Shown here one piece after another: positions 46,985 to 57,283 of a stretch of DNA of 64,000 nt. Position 1 is the stretch's first letter, and each line of letters opens with the position of its first letter. The notes under the pieces were generated by a model. It saw only the letters and a program-made list of their open reading frames with translations. It was not told the DNA's origin and did not search any database. The stretch comes from Labrys monachus (GTDB taxonomy: Bacteria > Pseudomonadota > Alphaproteobacteria > Rhizobiales > Labraceae), in assembly GCF_030814655.1 (NCBI RefSeq), contig NZ_JAUSVK010000001.1:5897001-5961000 (forward strand), written 5' to 3'. Position numbers and translations under genes: made by a program.

Positions 46985-47788
46985 TTATCCCTGCCGGGCC
47001 CGGTCCGGCCAGTGGTCCAGGGGTCCCGAGCCGCGTCCGAGCCGGCGCCCGGCCCCGGCCGCGATGGCGGCGGTGAGATAGGCCTTGGCGCGTTCGACGG
47101 CCTCCTCGAGGAGAAGACCGCGCGCCAGGCCCGCGGCGATGGCGGAGGACAGCGTGCAGCCCGTGCCGTGGAGGTTGGGGCTGTCGATCCAGGCGCCGGC
47201 GAAGCGGATGACGCCCTGCGCGGAGACCAGCAGGTCCACCGCCTCGCCGAGACCCGCATGGCCGCCCTTGACGAGGACCGCCTGCGGGCCGAAGGCGAGC
47301 AGCGCCCGCCCCTGCGCCTCCATCTCGGCCTCGCCGGCGGCGAGGTCCCGCCCCGTGAGGGCGGCGGCTTCCGGCAGGTTCGGCGTCAGGCAGGCGACCC
47401 GCGGCAGCAGGCGCTCCCGCAGGGCCCGGACGGCGTCGGCGTCCATCAGCCGGTGGCCCGACGAGGCGATCATCACCGGATCGAGCACGACCGGGACGGA
47501 ACGGCGCGCCAGGCCGTCGGCGATCTCGGCGACATGGGCGGCAGCCGGCACCAGCCCGATCTTGACGGCGCGCACGTCGAAATCGTCGAGCACCGCCGCG
47601 ATCTGGGCCGCCACCATCCCGGGCGGAACGAGATGCACGGCGCGCACGCCCATGGTGTTCTGCGCCGTGACCGCCGTTATCGCGCTGGTGCCGTAGACGC
47701 CCAGCGCGGCAAAGGTCTTGAGATCGGCCTGGATGCCGGCGCCGCCGCCCGAATCCGACCCCGCGATGGTGAGGGCGACCGCCGTCAT
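46985..47788 (-). CDS. thiD: Hydroxymethylpyrimidine/phosphomethylpyrimidine kinase
   Basis: ThiD phosphorylates HMP twice to HMP-pyrophosphate for thiamine synthesis. The 267-residue ribokinase-fold protein starts [35 protein letters not shown] and the anion-hole motif [18 protein letters not shown] are characteristic. The start is the ATG at 47788; the longer upstream frame is a shadow of thiE. It is the last gene of the thiCOSGED operon, 25 bases after thiE. Confidence 0.97.
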   Translation of the reverse strand: MTAVALTIAGSDSGGGAGIQADLKTFAALGVYGTSAITAVTAQNTMGVRAVHLVPPGMVAAQIAAVLDDFDVRAVKIGLVPAAAHVAEIADGLARRSVPVVLDPVMIASSGHRLMDADAVRALRERLLPRVACLTPNLPEAAALTGRDLAAGEAEMEAQGRALLAFGPQAVLVKGGHAGLGEAVDLLVSAQGVIRFAGAWIDSPNLHGTGCTLSSAIAAGLARGLLLEEAVERAKAYLTAAIAAGAGRRLGRGSGPLDHWPDRARQG

Positions 47789-47813
47789 CGCCGTCCCCGG
47801 CCGGCCCGCGGGC

Positions 47814-48428
47814 TCACGCCGACCGCCCGCGGGTGGCGGCGATCCAGGCGCGGATGCGCGATGCCGGGTCGGCGTGGCCGGTGACGTCGCTGACCAGAGC
47901 GAGGCAGTCGGCGCCCGCTTCGAAGCAGAGCGGGGCACGCTCGAGCGTGATGCCGCCGATGGCGACGAGCGGGCGGTCGCCGATCAGGCGCTTCCATTCG
48001 CCGATGCGGCCGAGCCCCTGCGGCGCAAAGGGCATCACCTTCAGCGTGGTGGGATAGATCGGGCCGAGGGCGACGTAATCGGGATCGGCCGACAGGCCCC
48101 GCTCCAGCTCGGCATGGTCATGGGTGCTGACGCCGAGGCGCAGCCCCGCCCTGCGGATCGCCGGGAGATCCGCCGTATCGAGATCGCCCTGCCCCAGATG
48201 CACGAAATCGGCGCCGGCCTCGATCGCCGCCTGCCAATGATCGTTGACGACGAGTTGCGCCCCAGCGGCATGGCAGAGCGCGAGCGCCCGGCGGATCTCG
48301 GCCAGGGTGTCGCCGGGCGGCCGGTCCTTGACGCGCAACTGGACCAGGCGGGTGCCCGCCTCGACGAGGCGTGCGACCCAGCCGGCGCTGTCGACGACCG
48401 GATAGAAGGGATCGAGACGGAGGATCAT
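47814..48428 (-). CDS. thiE: Thiamine phosphate synthase
   Basis: ThiE couples HMP-pyrophosphate and thiazole phosphate to thiamine phosphate. The 204-residue TIM-barrel protein has [18 protein letters not shown] near the N-terminus, [30 protein letters not shown] and the phosphate-binding [10 protein letters not shown]. The start overlaps the thiG stop by 4 bases. Confidence 0.97.
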   Translation of the reverse strand: MILRLDPFYPVVDSAGWVARLVEAGTRLVQLRVKDRPPGDTLAEIRRALALCHAAGAQLVVNDHWQAAIEAGADFVHLGQGDLDTADLPAIRRAGLRLGVSTHDHAELERGLSADPDYVALGPIYPTTLKVMPFAPQGLGRIGEWKRLIGDRPLVAIGGITLERAPLCFEAGADCLALVSDVTGHADPASRIRAWIAATRGRSA

Positions 48429-49207
48429 GCCAGCAGCGCCTTTCCGAGCACGGGTGTGGAGGGCACCGCCATGTCGCGCGGCTCCATCGGATCGGCGCGG
48501 AAGGCCAGGCGCCCCGCTTCGATCGCCATGGCGAAGGCGCGTGCCATCAAGGCGGGATCGCCCGCCTTGGCGACGGCGGTGTTGAGCAGGACGGCATCGT
48601 AGCCGAGTTCCATCGCCGCCGCGGCCTGGGACGGCGTGCCGATGCCGGCATCGACGACGAGCGGAATGCCGGGAAAATGCGCGCGCATCGCCCTGAGGCC
48701 GAAGACGTTGTTGAGGCCGCGCCCGCTGCCGATCGGCGCGCCCCAGGGCATCAGCACGCGGCAGCCGGCCTCGACCAGGCGCTCCGCCACCACGAGATCC
48801 TCGGTGGTGTAGGGAAACACCTCGAAGCCGTCGGCCGAGAGGATGCGGGCGGCCTCGACCAGGCCGAACACGTCGGGCTGCAGCGTGTCCGCCTCACCGA
48901 TCACTTCGAGCTTGATCCAGCCGATCCCGAAGACCTCACGGGCCATCTGCGCCGTCGTCACCGCCTCCTTGACCGAATGGCACCCGGCGGTGTTGGGCAG
49001 GATGCGGGCGCCGAGCCCGCGGATGAACTGCCAGAAGTCCTGGCCGCTGCGCAGCGCGCCCGATTCGCGGCGCAGCGACACGGTGACGATGCCGGCGCCC
49101 GAGCCGCGCACCGCCTCGGCGAGGATGGCAGGCGAAGGATATTGCGCCGTGCCGAGCAGCAGGCGCGAGGACAGGCGGGTGCCGTAGAAGTCGAGAGGGT
49201 CGATCAT
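48425..49207 (-). CDS. thiG: Thiazole synthase
   Basis: ThiG builds the thiazole phosphate ring from deoxyxylulose 5-phosphate, the ThiS thiocarboxylate and dehydroglycine. The 260-residue protein starts [20 protein letters not shown]. The Schiff-base lysine is in [12 protein letters not shown], and [12 protein letters not shown] and [12 protein letters not shown] are typical phosphate-binding loops. The start is the ATG at 49207 after GGAGATC. A 133-bp gap with a palindromic repeat separates it from thiS. Confidence 0.97.
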   Translation of the reverse strand: MIDPLDFYGTRLSSRLLLGTAQYPSPAILAEAVRGSGAGIVTVSLRRESGALRSGQDFWQFIRGLGARILPNTAGCHSVKEAVTTAQMAREVFGIGWIKLEVIGEADTLQPDVFGLVEAARILSADGFEVFPYTTEDLVVAERLVEAGCRVLMPWGAPIGSGRGLNNVFGLRAMRAHFPGIPLVVDAGIGTPSQAAAAMELGYDAVLLNTAVAKAGDPALMARAFAMAIEAGRLAFRADPMEPRDMAVPSTPVLGKALLA

Positions 49208-49232
49208 GGCACGATCTCCGGGCATGTGGCCT

Positions 49233-49322
49233 TCCCGGGTGCGGGGACGTCTCGTCCGCTCTTCATTGCCAACTTTCGCATGTGCCGGGGCAGAAGCGGA
49301 CGGGACGTCCGCGCACCCGGGA
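49233..49322. repeat. GGACGT palindrome repeat inside the thi operon
   Basis: The left arm (49233-49260, starting TCCCGGGTGCGGGGACGTC) and right arm (49295-49322, ending GTCCGCGCACCCGGGA) form a ~28-bp inverted repeat with two mismatches, around a ~34-base centre. It lies between thiS and thiG, an unusual break in an otherwise overlapping operon. The family also occurs at 21361-21459 and, as a single arm, at 19356. A stable RNA hairpin here could change the level of thiGED relative to thiCOS. Confidence 0.8.
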
Positions 49323-49340
49323 AAATCGCCCGCCGCATCC

Positions 49341-49538
49341 TCATCCTCCCTGCATCGGCGCGAGGATTTCGATCGCGTCGCCCTCGGCGAGAAGCGTCAC
49401 CATCCTGTCGGCGCGCCGCACGAAGCGGCCGTTCACCGCGGTGGCGACCACGGCGGCATCGAGCTCGAGCGCTTCGAGGAGCGCGGCGAGTGAAGGCGCG
49501 GCGACGTCACGCGCTTCGCCGTTGATGATCAGGGTCAT
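49341..49538 (-). CDS. thiS: Sulfur carrier protein ThiS
   Basis: A 65-residue ubiquitin-fold sulfur carrier that is thiocarboxylated at its C-terminus. It starts [20 protein letters not shown] and ends APMQGG with the required Gly-Gly. The ATG is preceded by GGAGG and lies 32 bases inside the thiO gene, so the two are translationally coupled. It is followed by the palindromic repeat before thiG. Confidence 0.95.
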   Translation of the reverse strand: MTLIINGEARDVAAPSLAALLEALELDAAVVATAVNGRFVRRADRMVTLLAEGDAIEILAPMQGG

Positions 49539-50508
49539 GGCTGACCTCCGGGTCCGGGAGGATGAGATCGGCCGCCTCGCGCGCCAGCGCGGGCGACAAA
49601 AGGAAGCCGTGGCGGAACAGCCCGTTGAGGGCGAGGACACGGCCTTGGCGCGTGAGGCGCGGCAGGTTGTCCGGGAAGGCGGGGCGGATGCCCGCGCCGG
49701 TCTCGACGACCTCCGCCTCGCCGAAGGCCGGATGCAGGGCGAAGGCGCCGTTGAGCAGTTCGAGGATGGAACGCACCGTCGGCGGCCCCTGCCGGTCGCT
49801 CTCGATCATGGTCGCGCCGATCATGAACAGCCCGCCCTCGCGCGGCACCACATAGAGCGGCATGCGCGGATGGAGGAAACGGACCGGACGCGACAGAGCG
49901 ATGTCGGCGGTCCGCACCACCACCATCTCGCCCCGCACGCCGCGAAGATCCGCCAGGTCCCGGCGGGCCGCGAAGCCCCGGCAGTCGAGCACCGCGTCGG
50001 CAACCGCCGCCTGGGGGTCGGCCTCGACGCCATAGCGGATGGCGGCCCCGCGCCGCGCCAGCGCCTCCACCAGGACGGCGAGCGCGAGGCGCGGGTCGAG
50101 ATGCGCCTCGCGGGCGAAGAACAGGCCCTGGCGGAAGCGGCCGGCGAGGTCGGGCTCGAGCGCGGCGATGGCCGCCTCGTCCACCCGCTCATGGTCGAGG
50201 GTACGCCGCGCGAAGCGGGCGAGCTCGCCCTCGTCGCGATGCGGCGCCACCACCAGCGTGCCGCGCCGGACGGTCTGCGGCACATGGCGCGGCCACCAGT
50301 CGAGGGCGGCCTGCCCGCGCTCCAGCACCGCGGGCTCGGCGCTCTCCCGCTCGCACCAGGGTGCGAGCATGCCGCCGGCGAGCCAGGAAGCCGCCGCCCC
50401 GCCCAAGGCCGGGCTGCGTTCGAGGATCTCGACCTCGGCCCCGCGCTCGGCGCATTCGAGCGCGGCGACGAGGCCCGCGACCCCGGCCCCGATCACGACG
50501 ACGCGCAC
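49507..50508 (-). CDS. thiO: FAD-dependent glycine oxidase ThiO
   Basis: ThiO oxidises glycine to the imine used by ThiG. The 333-residue DAO-family protein has the N-terminal FAD motif VVVIGAGVAGLVAALECAE. DCRGFAARRDLADLRGVRGE and LFMIGATMIESD are characteristic, and the C-terminal GIRPAFPDNLP and LNGLFRHGFLLSPALA segments bind flavin. Its last residues overlap the start of thiS by 32 bases, and it begins 4 bases after the thiC stop. Its presence indicates the oxidase (Bacillus-type) rather than the ThiH route. Confidence 0.95.
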   Translation of the reverse strand: MRVVVIGAGVAGLVAALECAERGAEVEILERSPALGGAAASWLAGGMLAPWCERESAEPAVLERGQAALDWWPRHVPQTVRRGTLVVAPHRDEGELARFARRTLDHERVDEAAIAALEPDLAGRFRQGLFFAREAHLDPRLALAVLVEALARRGAAIRYGVEADPQAAVADAVLDCRGFAARRDLADLRGVRGEMVVVRTADIALSRPVRFLHPRMPLYVVPREGGLFMIGATMIESDRQGPPTVRSILELLNGAFALHPAFGEAEVVETGAGIRPAFPDNLPRLTRQGRVLALNGLFRHGFLLSPALAREAADLILPDPEVSHDPDHQRRSA

Positions 50509-50512
50509 GGCC

Positions 50513-52530
<2,018 letters not shown>

Positions 52531-52667
52531 ACGGAACGGAGCCTAGTCCCGGATCGGCGCGCCGTCCAGCCCCTTGGTGACAGCCACTTGGTCGCAAGAC
52601 GATCGCGGTTGGCATCGCGCCGGCGCGCCCCTATCCTGCGCGCCGTGATCCGGGAGGCGGACAATCG

Positions 52668-53135
52668 ATGCAGGAAGCGATCGAACGGGTGAGGCGGGCC
52701 CTGCTCGCGGCGGGCCATGCCGATACCATCGCGGCCTTCGCCGAAGGCACCCATACGGCGCAGGAGGCCGCGGCCTCGGTCGGCTGCAGCGTGGCGCAGA
52801 TCGCCAAGTCGATCGTGTTCCGCGCCGGCGATACGCCGGTGCTGGTCATCGCGTCCGGCGCGAACCGCATCGACCGCGCCAAGGTCGGCGCCGCGCTCGG
52901 CCGCAAGGTCGAGCGGGCCGACCCGGCCTGGGTCGCGGCCGTCACCGGCTTTTCCGTCGGCGGGGTGGCGCCCGTCGGGCACCGGACCGCGCCTCTCGTC
53001 CTCGTCGACGAGGACCTTCTCGGCCTCGACCCGCTCTGGGCCGCCGCCGGCTCGCCGATGCACGCCTTCCGCACGACGGCGGCCGATCTCATCGGCATCA
53101 CCGGCGGCCAGGCACGCGACGTGAAGGCCGTCTGA
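52668..53135 (+). CDS. YbaK/EbsC-type aminoacyl-tRNA deacylase
   Basis: A 155-residue protein of the YbaK/ProX editing family, which hydrolyses mischarged aminoacyl-tRNA in trans. The conserved lysine is in QIAKSIVFRAGD. GFSVGGVAPVGH, with the catalytic glycine loop, and HAFRTTAADL near the C-terminus are typical. It is divergent from the thi operon and convergent with the porin gene (20-bp gap). Which tRNA it edits is unknown. Confidence 0.92.
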   Translation: MQEAIERVRRALLAAGHADTIAAFAEGTHTAQEAAASVGCSVAQIAKSIVFRAGDTPVLVIASGANRIDRAKVGAALGRKVERADPAWVAAVTGFSVGGVAPVGHRTAPLVLVDEDLLGLDPLWAAAGSPMHAFRTTAADLIGITGGQARDVKAV

Positions 53136-53155
53136 GCCGCCGGCAATCGTTCCGG

Positions 53156-53875
53156 TCAGAACTTGTAGCTCACGCCGAAGAGCACGGCGTTCGTCGTGAA
53201 CTTCACCTTGTCGTAATAGGACAGGCTCGGATAGGAGAAGTTCTTCTTGCCGAAATCGGTGTAGCGATATTCGATCCGGGCGGTGATGTTGTCGGTGACG
53301 GCGTATTCGAGGCCCGCGCCGATCGTCCAGCCGGTCCGGTTGGTGTTGTTCTGGACGCCGAAGAGGAGCGGGCTGGTCGGCTCGTAGCTCGTCTTGACGT
53401 CTCCGAAGGCGACGCCGCCCGCGATATAGGGCAGGAAGCGGTCGATGGCATAGCCGAGGCGCAGGCGGATATCGGCGTTCCAGTCCTGCTTGGTGCGGAT
53501 GCGGAAGGGCGGCTGGCCCAGCACGGGGCTTTGCACCAGATCCGTATCCTTGTCGTCGAAGGCGGCGTTGGCATCGCCTTCGATGCCGACGACGAACGAG
53601 TCGTACTGGTAGTTGTAGCCGACATGGCCGCCGATGAAGCCGCTTTCGGGATGGTTGCTATAGGGCATGCCCTGGGAGAAATCCGGACGGCTGCCGAGCG
53701 GGCCGGAGGCGTCGGTCCACTGATAGCCGCCCTGCGCACCGACATAGAAGCCCGTCCAGGAGAAGGGGACGGCGGCAGCCGGAGCAACGGGTTCGGCTCT
53801 TTGCGGCAAATCCGCGGCGAAGACAGACGTCGTCGATGCCATTATGGCGAAAAGGGCATATTTGAAAGACTGCAT
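53156..53875 (-). CDS. Outer-membrane beta-barrel protein (Omp25/RopB-like), second copy
   Basis: A 239-residue outer-membrane protein with signal MQSFKYALFAIMASTTSVFA before ADLPQ. The mature part starts VPFSWTGFYVGAQGGYQWTD and contains GFIGGHVGYNYQYDSFVVGI, LRLGYAIDRFLPYIAGGVAF and IEYRYTDFGKKNFSYPSLS, with a final SYKF. It is a paralogue of the protein at 45807-46493 (same family signatures, different loops). Two such porins in one window are not unusual for Rhizobiales, where the family is expanded. Confidence 0.95.
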   Translation of the reverse strand: MQSFKYALFAIMASTTSVFAADLPQRAEPVAPAAAVPFSWTGFYVGAQGGYQWTDASGPLGSRPDFSQGMPYSNHPESGFIGGHVGYNYQYDSFVVGIEGDANAAFDDKDTDLVQSPVLGQPPFRIRTKQDWNADIRLRLGYAIDRFLPYIAGGVAFGDVKTSYEPTSPLLFGVQNNTNRTGWTIGAGLEYAVTDNITARIEYRYTDFGKKNFSYPSLSYYDKVKFTTNAVLFGVSYKF

Positions 53876-54090
53876 GATGTATTTCCTCTAGCGAGGCGAG
53901 GAGCTAGACCAGCGTTCGATGACAAGGGCACGACCGCCGCCACGCTATGCCGGAATCTTCTGTACAAACCGCGTCATAAAACCGAAACGCGGCCCCGAAA
54001 CACATCGGCACAGACCACAAATACAATCTTTACGTGCGAATTCTTATGTCGTCGCGCATGGGAGGCGTTGCGACCTTGGGGAAACTCCGG

Positions 54091-54122
54091 GAAAATTGCG
54101 ATGTCATCGAATCGCAATTTTC
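54091..54122. terminator. Perfect 12-bp inverted repeat downstream of tpiA2
   Basis: GAAAATTGCGAT (54091-54102) and ATCGCAATTTTC (54111-54122) are perfect complements with an 8-base loop. The repeat lies 70 bases after the tpiA2 stop and about 215 bases upstream of the porin start. The A/T ends of the stem give a terminator-like shape on either strand. The rest of the 316-bp gap shows no gene and should hold the porin promoter. Confidence 0.6.
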
Positions 54123-54191
54123 TCCGGTTCCGCATTCGGCGCATTCGCGCCGTCGAGAACGGCTGGCCGTTCCCGAAAATACGCCGGGCGC

Positions 54192-54965
54192 TCAGGCGCC
54201 AGGGAGACTCTCGCAGACGCTTTCGACGATGCCGACATAGCCTTGCACGTCCCAGGCGGAGCGGCCGATGAACAGGCCGTCTATGCTCGGGCGCGCGGCA
54301 AGCTCGCGGCAATTGGCGGGATTGACGCTGCCGCCATAGACGACGTCGATCGGCATGCCGTAGCGCGCCACCGCCTGCTTCTTGATCAGGGCATGCTGCT
54401 CGTCGGCGAAGTCCGGATCGGCCGGCACGCCGCCCTCGCCGATCGACCAGACCGGCTCATAGGCGATGACGACGCGGGACAATTGGCTGGGCTCGGTCAC
54501 CGAGAAGACGGCCTCGACCTGCCGGGCCAGCGCACTCGCCGTCGCGCCCGCCTCAAATTCAGCCCGCGTATCGCCGACGCAGACGAGCGCGAGCAGGCCG
54601 TGGGCGAGAGCGGCCTTGACCTTCAGGGCCACCGTCTCGTCGGTCTCGCCGAAATGGATGCGCCGCTCGCTGTGGCCGAGCTCGACCATGGTGGCGCCGG
54701 CATCCTTGATCATCGGCGCGGAGATCTCGCCGGTCCACGCGCCCGCTTCGGCCCAATGCATGTTCTGCGCCCCGACGCGCACCGCGGTGCCGGAAAGGAT
54801 CTCGGCGACGCCGGCGATCGCGGTGAAGGGCGGAATGACGAAGGGAAGCACCTTCCGCGTCGATGCCACCTTGGAGGCCGCCAGCGCCCGGGCGAAGGCT
54901 TCGGCCTCGGCCCGCGTCTTGTTCATCTTCCAGCTCGTGCCGATCCAGGGTCTCTTCACTGCCAT
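54192..54965 (-). CDS. tpiA2: Triose-phosphate isomerase paralogue (EryH/TpiA2 type)
   Basis: A 257-residue TIM-barrel isomerase. The catalytic residues are present: Lys in GTSWKMNK, His in ELGHSERR and Glu in VIAYEPVWSIGEGG. The N-terminal GTSWKMNK, in place of the GNWKMN of housekeeping TPI, is a mark I associate with the second TPI of Rhizobiales ery loci. That enzyme converts L-erythrulose 1-phosphate to D-erythrulose 4-phosphate. The start is the ATG at 54965, one base after the eryC-like stop. The context (EryC, EryD and EryA-like neighbours) supports a tetritol role, but ordinary TPI activity cannot be excluded. Confidence 0.85.
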   Translation of the reverse strand: MAVKRPWIGTSWKMNKTRAEAEAFARALAASKVASTRKVLPFVIPPFTAIAGVAEILSGTAVRVGAQNMHWAEAGAWTGEISAPMIKDAGATMVELGHSERRIHFGETDETVALKVKAALAHGLLALVCVGDTRAEFEAGATASALARQVEAVFSVTEPSQLSRVVIAYEPVWSIGEGGVPADPDFADEQHALIKKQAVARYGMPIDVVYGGSVNPANCRELAARPSIDGLFIGRSAWDVQGYVGIVESVCESLPGA

Positions 54966-54966
54966 G

Positions 54967-55908
54967 TCAACGCTCCGTCTTCTCCGCTTCCGGCCGCCCG
55001 ATATCGACGTAAGGCTTCCAGAAGGCAACCGATTCCCGGATCATCGGAATCACATTGCGGTCGGCCGGCTCGCGTTCGCGGAAGGCGAACTCCATGCATA
55101 ATTCATTGTCGACGCCGCCGGCCTCCCGGATCGTCGCGATCAGCCGGTCGGGGACGATGCGCCCGTCCTGGTTGTGCGCGGCGGTGAACGGCCAGTGGCC
55201 GCCCTTGTTGGCGGAACTCTGCTTGATGTGGATGATGGGCGAGCGCGTGGCGAAGGCCGCGGCCCAGGCATAGGGATCGGTGTCGGCGGGATCGGGCGAG
55301 GAGACGTCGCCGTGATCGATGTCGACCATGGCCTTGAGCGGCACCGGCAGGTCGGCGGCGTCGAGGAAATCCTGCAGCTGCGCGCAGGCGGCGATGGTGT
55401 GGCCGAGCTCGCGGCCGACCGACATCGGCTCCCAGAACAGATAAGCGAGGCCGCGCCCGGCGGCATGTTCGGCCACGGCGCGCCAGCACTCCAGCGCCTG
55501 TCCGAGCCGCGTCCGGCGCAGGACCGGGTCGTCATAGTCGGCGTAGGTCAGGATGGCGTATTGCGTGCCGATGGCCGGACAGCCGAGGTCCGCCGCGATA
55601 TCCGCCATCCGCTCGAACCAGCCCACATAATAGGCGCGGACCTCGGCGTCGGGATGGCCGAAATGGTTGAGCCGGCCATAGGGGCCCGTCATCAGGGAGG
55701 TGATCCTCACCCCCTCCGCGGCGCAGGCCGCCGCCATCGCGTCCGTGAGCCGGCGGACCGTGGCGGCGGGCCAGGCCGGATTGATGAATTCATGCACGAG
55801 CTGGATATGGCCGATGCCGATCTCACCGGCGACGGTGCGGATCAGCTCGTCCGGCGCGGCAAAGCGGTTGACCAGCGGATTGGTGTTCAGCGACAGGCGA
55901 AAGGACAT
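54967..55908 (-). CDS. eryC: Sugar-phosphate isomerase/epimerase, EryC-like
   Basis: A 313-residue xylose-isomerase-like TIM barrel. Metal-site residues are recognisable: Glu in FWEPMSVG, Asp and His in MVDIDHGD, His in IIHIKQSS, and Glu in CMEFAFRERE. The sequence resembles EryC of erythritol loci, now regarded as a tetrulose-phosphate epimerase/racemase. The start is the ATG at 55908 (MSFRLSLNTNP), preceded by GGAAA; an ATG 12 bases upstream is an alternative. It is co-transcribed with tpiA2 (1-base gap) and divergent from the SorC-type regulator across 344 bases. Confidence 0.75.
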   Translation of the reverse strand: MSFRLSLNTNPLVNRFAAPDELIRTVAGEIGIGHIQLVHEFINPAWPAATVRRLTDAMAAACAAEGVRITSLMTGPYGRLNHFGHPDAEVRAYYVGWFERMADIAADLGCPAIGTQYAILTYADYDDPVLRRTRLGQALECWRAVAEHAAGRGLAYLFWEPMSVGRELGHTIAACAQLQDFLDAADLPVPLKAMVDIDHGDVSSPDPADTDPYAWAAAFATRSPIIHIKQSSANKGGHWPFTAAHNQDGRIVPDRLIATIREAGGVDNELCMEFAFREREPADRNVIPMIRESVAFWKPYVDIGRPEAEKTER

Positions 55909-56252
55909 CGGGGTTTCCATCCGGGACGTTTCTTGGGGCGGCAGGCTTCCGGCCCGCAGACGCTGGATCAGGCGGTCCTGGCCGGCGAGATTCGCATCTC
56001 GTCGCACCTCAGCCGCCTGACCTCTTCTGAGCCGGGCCGGAGGCCCGGGACAAGCCCCGGGCACGACAAAATTCGCGTCCGTCCCTTGCCTCGGCGCCCA
56101 TGGGCATGCGGCCCGCCTCTCTCTTTCCCTTGCTGGATCGAACCCTGCCGAAGCCAGGCCGCCGCCTGCATCGCCGGGTTCGATCAGCCTTGACAGAATG
56201 CCATGGTGATGAAACAAACTTCAAGACAAGAAAAAATTATCAGGCTCAGGGA
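55909..56252. promoter_or_regulatory. Divergent control region between eryC and eryD
   Basis: No gene is supported in these 344 bases. A hairpin GCCCGGG (56043-56049) with CCCGGGC (56056-56062) lies near the middle. TTGACA occurs at 56190-56195 on the plus strand without an obvious -10 element. The stretch next to the regulator (56205-56245) is A-rich. Binding of the SorC-type regulator here is expected but no clear operator palindrome was found. Confidence 0.4.
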
Positions 56253-57212
56253 ATGCTCAGCGAAGCCCGCAAATATCCGAATAGCGAGGATTTCGATCTC
56301 TGCATTCGCGCGGCCTGGCTGCATTACGGCGGCGGCCTCACCCAGGGCGAAGTCGCCCGGCGCCTCGGCATTCCCAGCCTGAAGGCGCATCGGCTCATCG
56401 CCCGCGCCAACCGCGACGGCCTGGTGCAGTTCTCCATCGACGGCGATATTTCCGAATGCCTCCGGCTCGAGGAGGCGGTCCGCCGCCGTTACGGCATCGA
56501 ATTCTGCGAAGTCTGCCCCGATCTCGACGACGAGCCTCTGCCGCTGCGCACCCTCGGCATGGCGGGCAGCCGCTTCCTGCGCCGCGCGCTCGAGAGCGGC
56601 GAGGACAAGGTGATCGGCTTCGGCCATGGCCGCACGCTCGCCGCCTGCGTTTCCATGCTGCCGACGATGAGCGCGAACGGCGTGAAGCTGGTTTCCCTGC
56701 TCGGCGGGCTGACGCGGCGCAACGCCACCACCCCCTTCGACGTGATCCACCGGCTGGCCGGGCGCACCGGGGCGGAGACCTATGTGCTGCCCTTGCCCTT
56801 CTATGCCAATTCGGTCGAGGACAGGGCGGTGTTCATGGCCCAGCGCGGCGTGCTCGAAGTGATGCAGCTCGGCATTTCCGCGACGCTGCGCATGGTCGGC
56901 ATCGGCACGATGGAGGCCGACGCCTCGACCGTCTCCACCGGCATGATCGAGCGGGAGGACGTCGAGGCGGCCCGGCGCGCCGGCGGCGTCGCCGAGGTGC
57001 TCGGCCATATCTTCAGCCTCTCGGGCAAGCTGATCGAGAACGACCTGTCGGCCCGGACCCTCTCGATGTCGGCCGCCGACATCGGCACGCAGAAGACGGT
57101 CGCACTGGCGGGCGGGCGTTCGAAAATCGATGCCATCCGGGCCGTCCTCGCCAGCGGACTGCTCCACGGCATCATCATGGACGAAAGGACGGCGCGAACC
57201 TTGACCGCCTGA
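56253..57212 (+). CDS. eryD: SorC/DeoR-type sugar-binding transcriptional regulator, EryD-like
   Basis: A 319-residue regulator. The N-terminal helix-turn-helix is in LTQGEVARRLGIPSLKAHRL (about residues 28-47). The C-terminal sugar-binding domain carries VIGFGHGRTLAACVSMLP, VSLLGGLTRRNATTPFDVIH and the phosphate-contact type loop TVALAGGRSKIDAIRAVLAS. The start is the ATG at 56253 (MLSEARKYPN) after AGGGA; the frame is open 51 codons upstream. It is followed after 71 bases by the ABC importer genes and diverges from eryC–tpiA2. It is likely a repressor relieved by the pathway sugar or its phosphate. Confidence 0.9.
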   Translation: MLSEARKYPNSEDFDLCIRAAWLHYGGGLTQGEVARRLGIPSLKAHRLIARANRDGLVQFSIDGDISECLRLEEAVRRRYGIEFCEVCPDLDDEPLPLRTLGMAGSRFLRRALESGEDKVIGFGHGRTLAACVSMLPTMSANGVKLVSLLGGLTRRNATTPFDVIHRLAGRTGAETYVLPLPFYANSVEDRAVFMAQRGVLEVMQLGISATLRMVGIGTMEADASTVSTGMIEREDVEAARRAGGVAEVLGHIFSLSGKLIENDLSARTLSMSAADIGTQKTVALAGGRSKIDAIRAVLASGLLHGIIMDERTARTLTA

Positions 57213-57283
57213 CGATCGGGCCAGCAACCGGGCGGCAAGACCCGGATCGAAGGAACCAACAGCAAAAACCAAGGATGGAAACG

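Noticed and set aside
49507-49538. Overlap of thiO and thiS as a sign of frameshift or sequencing error.
   Set aside because: Both proteins are complete, thiS has its own GGAGG site, and ThiS keeps its Gly-Gly end. A 32-base overlap with translational coupling is sufficient explanation.
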